Below, one piece after another: positions 5,828-9,117 of a stretch of 9,117 nt of DNA. Each line of letters opens with the position of its first letter. Position 1 is the stretch's first letter. Source of the stretch: UBA6165 sp044233745 (GTDB lineage Bacteria; Bacteroidota; Bacteroidia; Flavobacteriales_D; Crocinitomicaceae); the NCBI GenBank assembly GCA_044233745.1, contig JBIIJN010000091.1, positions 1 through 9,117 of the forward strand. Direction: 5' to 3'. The position numbers were made by a program, and so were the translations under genes. A model generated the notes under the pieces. That model did not search any database, was not told the origin of the DNA, and saw nothing but the letters and a program-made list of their open reading frames with translations.

Positions 5828-6475
5828 ATGCCCATTATAGCACCCTCAATGCTTTCGTGCGACTTTGGAAATATCCAGAGAGATGTTGAAATGATTAATA
5901 AAAGTGAGGCCGATTGGTTTCATATTGATGTCATGGATGGCGTATTCGTACCCAATATTTCTTTCGGATTTCCAGTGCTCGATGTGATTAGTAAAAATAC
6001 TGACAAAATATGCGACGTGCATTTGATGATTCATGATGCTTCCAAGTATGTTGATGATTTTCACCGCTTTGGTGCAGATATTTTAACAGTTCATCATGAG
6101 GCTTGCTTGCATTTGCATCGCACAATCGAGCAAATTAAAAAAACGGGAATGAAAGCAGGACTAGCACTTAATCCTGGTACGCCTGTTTCTTTGCTAACGG
6201 ATGTTATTGAAATGTTGGATTTAGTCTTGATTATGTCGGTGAATCCAGGTTTTGGCGGACAAAAGTTTATTTCCCATGCTTGTACTAAGGTTGCTCAAGC
6301 CAAAGAACTTATTTTAAAACACAATTCCTCAGCACTTATTGAAGTAGATGGCGGCGTGAATTTGGAAACGGGAAAGCGCTTGGTGGAAGCCGGAGCTGAT
6401 GCTTTAGTTGCTGGTAGTTTTGTGTTTGGATCATCAAATCCTTCACAAACAATAAGCGATTTGAAACATTTGTGA
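5828..6475 (+). CDS. rpe: Ribulose-phosphate 3-epimerase
   Basis: A 215-residue cytoplasmic TIM-barrel enzyme of normal length that interconverts D-ribulose 5-phosphate and D-xylulose 5-phosphate in the pentose phosphate pathway. The diagnostic sites are all present: IAPSMLSCDF at 4-13, HIDVMDGVFVPN at 32-43 (metal ligand H32, catalytic and metal-binding D34), DVHLM at 63-67 (H65), HHEA at 89-92, MSVNPGFGGQKF at 136-147 (phosphate and substrate loop), EVDGGV at 172-177 (second catalytic D174) and ADALVAGSFVF at 190-200. The ATG comes one base after the stop of the protease gene, so translation is probably coupled. A sugar-phosphate enzyme behind lemA-htpX has no obvious functional link and may simply share the promoter. 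Confidence 0.97.
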   Translation: MPIIAPSMLSCDFGNIQRDVEMINKSEADWFHIDVMDGVFVPNISFGFPVLDVISKNTDKICDVHLMIHDASKYVDDFHRFGADILTVHHEACLHLHRTIEQIKKTGMKAGLALNPGTPVSLLTDVIEMLDLVLIMSVNPGFGGQKFISHACTKVAQAKELILKHNSSALIEVDGGVNLETGKRLVEAGADALVAGSFVFGSSNPSQTISDLKHL

Positions 6476-6495
6476 TTTATTCACAATTTAATTTT
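6470..6495 (+). terminator. Weak hairpin with T-rich tail at the end of rpe
   Basis: TTGTGA (6470-6475) and TCACAA (6481-6486) form a six-pair stem around a five-base loop, TTTAT, followed by TTTAATTTT. The left arm includes the rpe stop codon. The stem has only two G-C pairs, so termination is uncertain, but the position between rpe and a new promoter fits. Confidence 0.3.
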
Positions 6496-6529
6496 GATGG
6501 AATTTATTTTTTAAAGGCATCAATTGTTT

Positions 6530-6537
6530 TACATTTG
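6530..6537 (+). promoter_or_regulatory. Candidate -7 element for the glycosyltransferase-phosphoesterase operon
   Basis: TACATTTG matches TAnnTTTG and ends 29 bases before the ATG at 6567. The region 17-23 bases upstream is a T-run (6507-6512) without a clear TTG. It lies in a 91-base gap after rpe, which supports a separate transcription unit beginning here. Confidence 0.55.
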
Positions 6538-6566
6538 CGCCAAAATACACCTTAAGTTAACCAAAA

Positions 6567-8084
6567 ATGAGCATAACGCTGATTATCCTTTATGGGATTG
6601 CACTTCTTCTAATCTTCTTTTACAGTGCTCTGCAACTGTCTTTGGCGATTTCATACCTCAAAACCAAGCACGAACGCGATACACGCAAACGCCCTGATTT
6701 TGATTACGACAAGTTACCAGTTGTAACTGTTCAATTACCTGTATACAACGAATTGTATGTGGTTGAGCGTTTAATTGAAACAGTATCTCAGTTCGATTAT
6801 CCTCGAGATAAGTTTGAAATACAGGTGCTCGATGATTCAACCGATGAAACCGTAGAAGTTATTGCGAAAAAAGTAGCAGAGGTGAAAGCCCGAGGCATTG
6901 ATATCGTGCATATTCATAGAACCAATAGAAAAGGTTTTAAAGCTGGTGCCTTGGAAGAAGCTCAAGTAATTGCCAAAGGTGAGTTTATTGCCATTTTTGA
7001 TGCCGACTTTTTACCAAATCCAAATTTTTTGTTGGAAACTATCCCTTATTTCAATAGTGATGATATTGGCGTAGTGCAAACGCGTTGGTCGCATATCAAT
7101 AAGAAATTTTCTTTGTTGACTGAGCTTCAGGCTTTTGGCTTGAATGCCCATTTTTCTATTGAGCAAGGTGGAAGAAATGCTGCCGGCCATTACATCAATT
7201 TCAATGGCACAGGTGGCGTGTGGAGAAAAACAACAATCAATGATGCAGGCGGTTGGGAACACGATACGCTAACAGAAGACTTGGATTTGAGTTACCGTGC
7301 ACAAATGAAAGGTTGGCGTTTTGTTTATTTGGAGCATGTTACCGCCCCGGCTGAACTACCTGTGGCCATGACTGCTTTGAAGAATCAACAATTTCGTTGG
7401 ACAAAAGGTGGTGCCGAGTGCTTTAGAAAAATGTCTGGTCGTTTGTTTACTACAAAAGGACTTAAAATCAATGATAGAATTCACGGGCTTGCACATTTGT
7501 TCAACAGTTCCGTTTTCGTATTTATCTTGGCAACTGCGCTTTTAAGCTTGCCTGTTTTATACATCAAAGTGCAAACGCCAGAGTACAATAATATTTTGAT
7601 GGTGGGTTCATTCTTTATCTTATCTACCATATTTTTGGCGTTTTATTATTGGACATCTTACAAGGATAAAACAAGAAACAAGTTCGTTTCTTTCATTAAA
7701 TTTATTGGACGTTTCTTGCAGTTTTTAACTGTTTCTATGGGTATGTCTTTGCACAACACAATTGCAGTAATTGAAGGTTATATGGGCATAAAAAGTTCTT
7801 TTGTGCGCACCCCGAAATTTAATATTGCATCTGGAAATAAGGATTGGAAAACCAACAAGTATGTCGAGAAAAAAATCAACTTGGTTACTTTGCTCGAAGG
7901 GGTTATGAGTTTAATTTTCCTAAGTGCTGTGGTTTATGGTATCGCGAATGGTGAATATGGATTGGTTCCTTTTCACACGATGTTGTTCCTCGGTTTTGGT
8001 TTGGTTTTCTTGTTCACCATTGGTCAATTAGATTGGATGAATAAGGAATATTCTGACGACGAAATCATTGACGCCACTGCCTAA
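6567..8084 (+). CDS. Family 2 glycosyltransferase, cellulose synthase-like, multi-pass membrane protein
   Basis: A 505-residue inner-membrane enzyme. Segment 2-29 is a membrane helix, residues about 50-290 form the cytoplasmic GT-A catalytic domain, and hydrophobic segments follow at about 312-333, 343-362, 375-395, 438-460 and 468-487. Catalytic motifs are complete: LPVYNE at 57-62, DD at 89-90, DAD at 145-147, GTGGVWR at 214-220, TED at 236-238 and QQFRW at 274-278. This D, DxD, TED, QxxRW set is that of processive-type GT2 enzymes, which use a nucleotide sugar to extend a beta-linked polysaccharide or to glycosylate a membrane lipid. No PilZ domain or BcsB/BcsC partner is visible, so cellulose synthesis itself is not supported. 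A glycolipid synthase is equally possible. The stop overlaps the start of a phosphoesterase gene by one base (TAATG), implying linked expression. Confidence 0.92.
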   Translation: MSITLIILYGIALLLIFFYSALQLSLAISYLKTKHERDTRKRPDFDYDKLPVVTVQLPVYNELYVVERLIETVSQFDYPRDKFEIQVLDDSTDETVEVIAKKVAEVKARGIDIVHIHRTNRKGFKAGALEEAQVIAKGEFIAIFDADFLPNPNFLLETIPYFNSDDIGVVQTRWSHINKKFSLLTELQAFGLNAHFSIEQGGRNAAGHYINFNGTGGVWRKTTINDAGGWEHDTLTEDLDLSYRAQMKGWRFVYLEHVTAPAELPVAMTALKNQQFRWTKGGAECFRKMSGRLFTTKGLKINDRIHGLAHLFNSSVFVFILATALLSLPVLYIKVQTPEYNNILMVGSFFILSTIFLAFYYWTSYKDKTRNKFVSFIKFIGRFLQFLTVSMGMSLHNTIAVIEGYMGIKSSFVRTPKFNIASGNKDWKTNKYVEKKINLVTLLEGVMSLIFLSAVVYGIANGEYGLVPFHTMLFLGFGLVFLFTIGQLDWMNKEYSDDEIIDATA

Positions 8085-8929
8085 TGCCAATCAACCGCAG
8101 GAAATTTGTAAAAAAAACATTTCTTGCAACAATCGGTGCTGGAGTTTTTACGGGTATTTATGCATGGCAAATTGAACCGCGATGGTTGGAGTTTGTAGAA
8201 CGTAAGATGCCTACACCCAATCTTCCAATTGCCCTCAAAGGCAAAACTTTAATGCAAATCAGTGATCTACATGTTGGCGACCGATTTGATTACAAATACC
8301 TCATCAATGCTTTTGAAAAAGCCAAATCTTATTCACCTCATATTGTAGTTTATACGGGCGATTTTATCAGTTTGGTCAATGGAAAACCAGATTTGGTAAA
8401 GTTACGTGAAGTTTGTGAAAACTTGGTTTTGGGCTCAATAGGCACAGTGGCCATTCTCGGAAATCATGATTATGGGAAGGACTGGGCAGATGCCGAAGTG
8501 GCTCAACAAGTGGTTGATTTATTGGAAGAACATGGTGTTGCTGTGCTTAGAAATACGTCGTTAGCACTTGAAGGACTGAATATCATCGGTTTAGACGATT
8601 TATGGGCGAATCGCTGCGATATCGCAAAGGGACTTGAAAATTTGGATACTAATCAAGCGAACTTGGTTTTGGCGCACAACCCTGACACATGCGATTTATC
8701 GGGTTGGAAGGATTTTTCAGGTTGGATTTTATCGGGTCACACACATGGTGGTCAGGTGAAACCTCCTTTTCTGAATCCTCCTATGTTGCCCGTAAAAAAC
8801 AAGCGTTATTCGGCTGGTGAAATTGTTTTAGACGAAAAAAGAACCTTGTATATCAATCGAGCTTTAGGACATTTGTGGCAGATTCGCTTCAACGTTCGCC
8901 CAGAAATCACAATTTTTGAGCTGGCTTGA
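8084..8929 (+). CDS. Metallophosphoesterase, YkuE/YaeI-like, with Tat-type signal
   Basis: A 281-residue calcineurin-fold phosphoesterase. The N-terminus NRRKFVKKTF (residues 4-13) followed by a hydrophobic stretch to about residue 28 looks like a twin-arginine signal or anchor, as in YkuE and YaeI. Metal-binding motifs are complete: SDLHVGD at 60-66 (D61, H63), TGD at 91-93 (D93), GNHD at 126-129 (N127, H128), AHNPD at 197-201 (H198) and SGHTHGGQ at 217-224 (H219, H221). The end PEITIFEL is typical of this subgroup. Relatives cleave phosphodiester or pyrophosphate bonds in lipids or other phospho-compounds; the substrate here is unknown. Its start overlaps the glycosyltransferase stop (TAATG), which suggests work on the same envelope lipid or polymer. 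Its last 23 bases overlap the end of the convergent gene on the other strand. Confidence 0.93.
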   Translation: MPINRRKFVKKTFLATIGAGVFTGIYAWQIEPRWLEFVERKMPTPNLPIALKGKTLMQISDLHVGDRFDYKYLINAFEKAKSYSPHIVVYTGDFISLVNGKPDLVKLREVCENLVLGSIGTVAILGNHDYGKDWADAEVAQQVVDLLEEHGVAVLRNTSLALEGLNIIGLDDLWANRCDIAKGLENLDTNQANLVLAHNPDTCDLSGWKDFSGWILSGHTHGGQVKPPFLNPPMLPVKNKRYSAGEIVLDEKRTLYINRALGHLWQIRFNVRPEITIFELA

Positions 8930-9117
8930 GCCCCAAGTTATCTCCCAATTTATACATAAGCGTCAAAGCAGCGTCATATTCATTGGGGATTTCGCCATCC
9001 AGAATGGCATCTTTAATTTTGGTTTTTATTTCCCCAATTTCAGCGCAAGGACCTAGTCCAAAAATCTCCATAATTTCTTCCCCACGAATGGGCGGTTGAA
9101 AATTGCGAACGCGGTCT
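8907..9117 (-). CDS. CCA tRNA nucleotidyltransferase / poly(A) polymerase-like protein, C-terminal end only
   Basis: Only the last 69 codons are inside the window; the frame is open at the right edge and stops with TGA at 8909-8907. The visible tail contains RNFQPPIRGEEIM (4-16), FGLGPCAEIGEIK (19-31) and AILDGEIPNEYDAA (37-50). From memory, this is characteristic of the C-terminal region of Bacteroidota class II CCA-adding enzymes or poly(A) polymerase-like proteins with an HD domain. Those enzymes complete the 3' CCA end of tRNAs in the cytoplasm. The nucleotidyltransferase domain and active site lie outside the window, so the activity is inferred from tail similarity only. The gene converges on the phosphoesterase gene, and the two ends overlap by 23 bases with no room for a terminator between them. 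Confidence 0.8.
   Translation of the reverse strand, partial: DRVRNFQPPIRGEEIMEIFGLGPCAEIGEIKTKIKDAILDGEIPNEYDAALTLMYKLGDNLGLKPAQKL

Noticed and set aside
6567..8084. Calling the glycosyltransferase a cellulose synthase (bcsA)
   Set aside because: The motifs are shared by many processive and lipid-acting GT2 enzymes, and there is no PilZ domain or bcs partner gene.

Overview
The window looks like a piece of a Bacteroidota chromosome, probably a flavobacterium-like or related environmental lineage; I cannot fix the order or genus. The evidence is a C-terminal type IX secretion sorting domain on the secreted protein at 1425-3071, several TAnnTTTG elements of the Bacteroidota -7 type upstream of genes, weak or absent Shine-Dalgarno sequences, and AT-rich codon use. 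There is no CRISPR array, tRNA, rRNA or intact insertion sequence.

Left block (1-3934, minus strand). Reading in the direction of transcription, it holds: an unlisted 29-residue membrane peptide (3934-3845) whose stop overlaps the next start (TAATG); a DUF2459/TIGR02117-type membrane-anchored protein; and, after a short gap with an AT-rich inverted repeat, a tightly overlapping export operon. The operon encodes a secreted phospholipase D-fold (HKD) protein with a T9SS tail, a lipoprotein made only of the 5'-nucleotidase C-terminal domain, and a twin-arginine-type metallophosphatase equal to the 5'-nucleotidase N-terminal domain, cut by the window edge. A coherent but untested reading is cleavage of external phosphodiesters (possibly DNA) followed by removal of 5'-phosphates.

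Middle (3935-4287). A 353-base gene-free divergent region holds a G-rich patch with a GGGGTCAGAC core unlike its AT-rich surroundings, possibly a remnant of a REP-like or mobile element, and the lemA promoter.

Right block (4288-8929, plus strand). lemA, an htpX-like M48 protease gene and rpe are packed within 12 bases of one another and probably form one operon. A second unit, with its own -7 element, encodes a processive-type family 2 glycosyltransferase and a YkuE/YaeI-like exported metallophosphoesterase joined by a TAATG overlap, suggesting a shared job in envelope glycolipid or polysaccharide metabolism.

Right edge (8907-9117, minus strand). The C-terminal end of a probable CCA tRNA nucleotidyltransferase/poly(A) polymerase-like protein converges on the phosphoesterase gene, and the two coding regions overlap by 23 bases.
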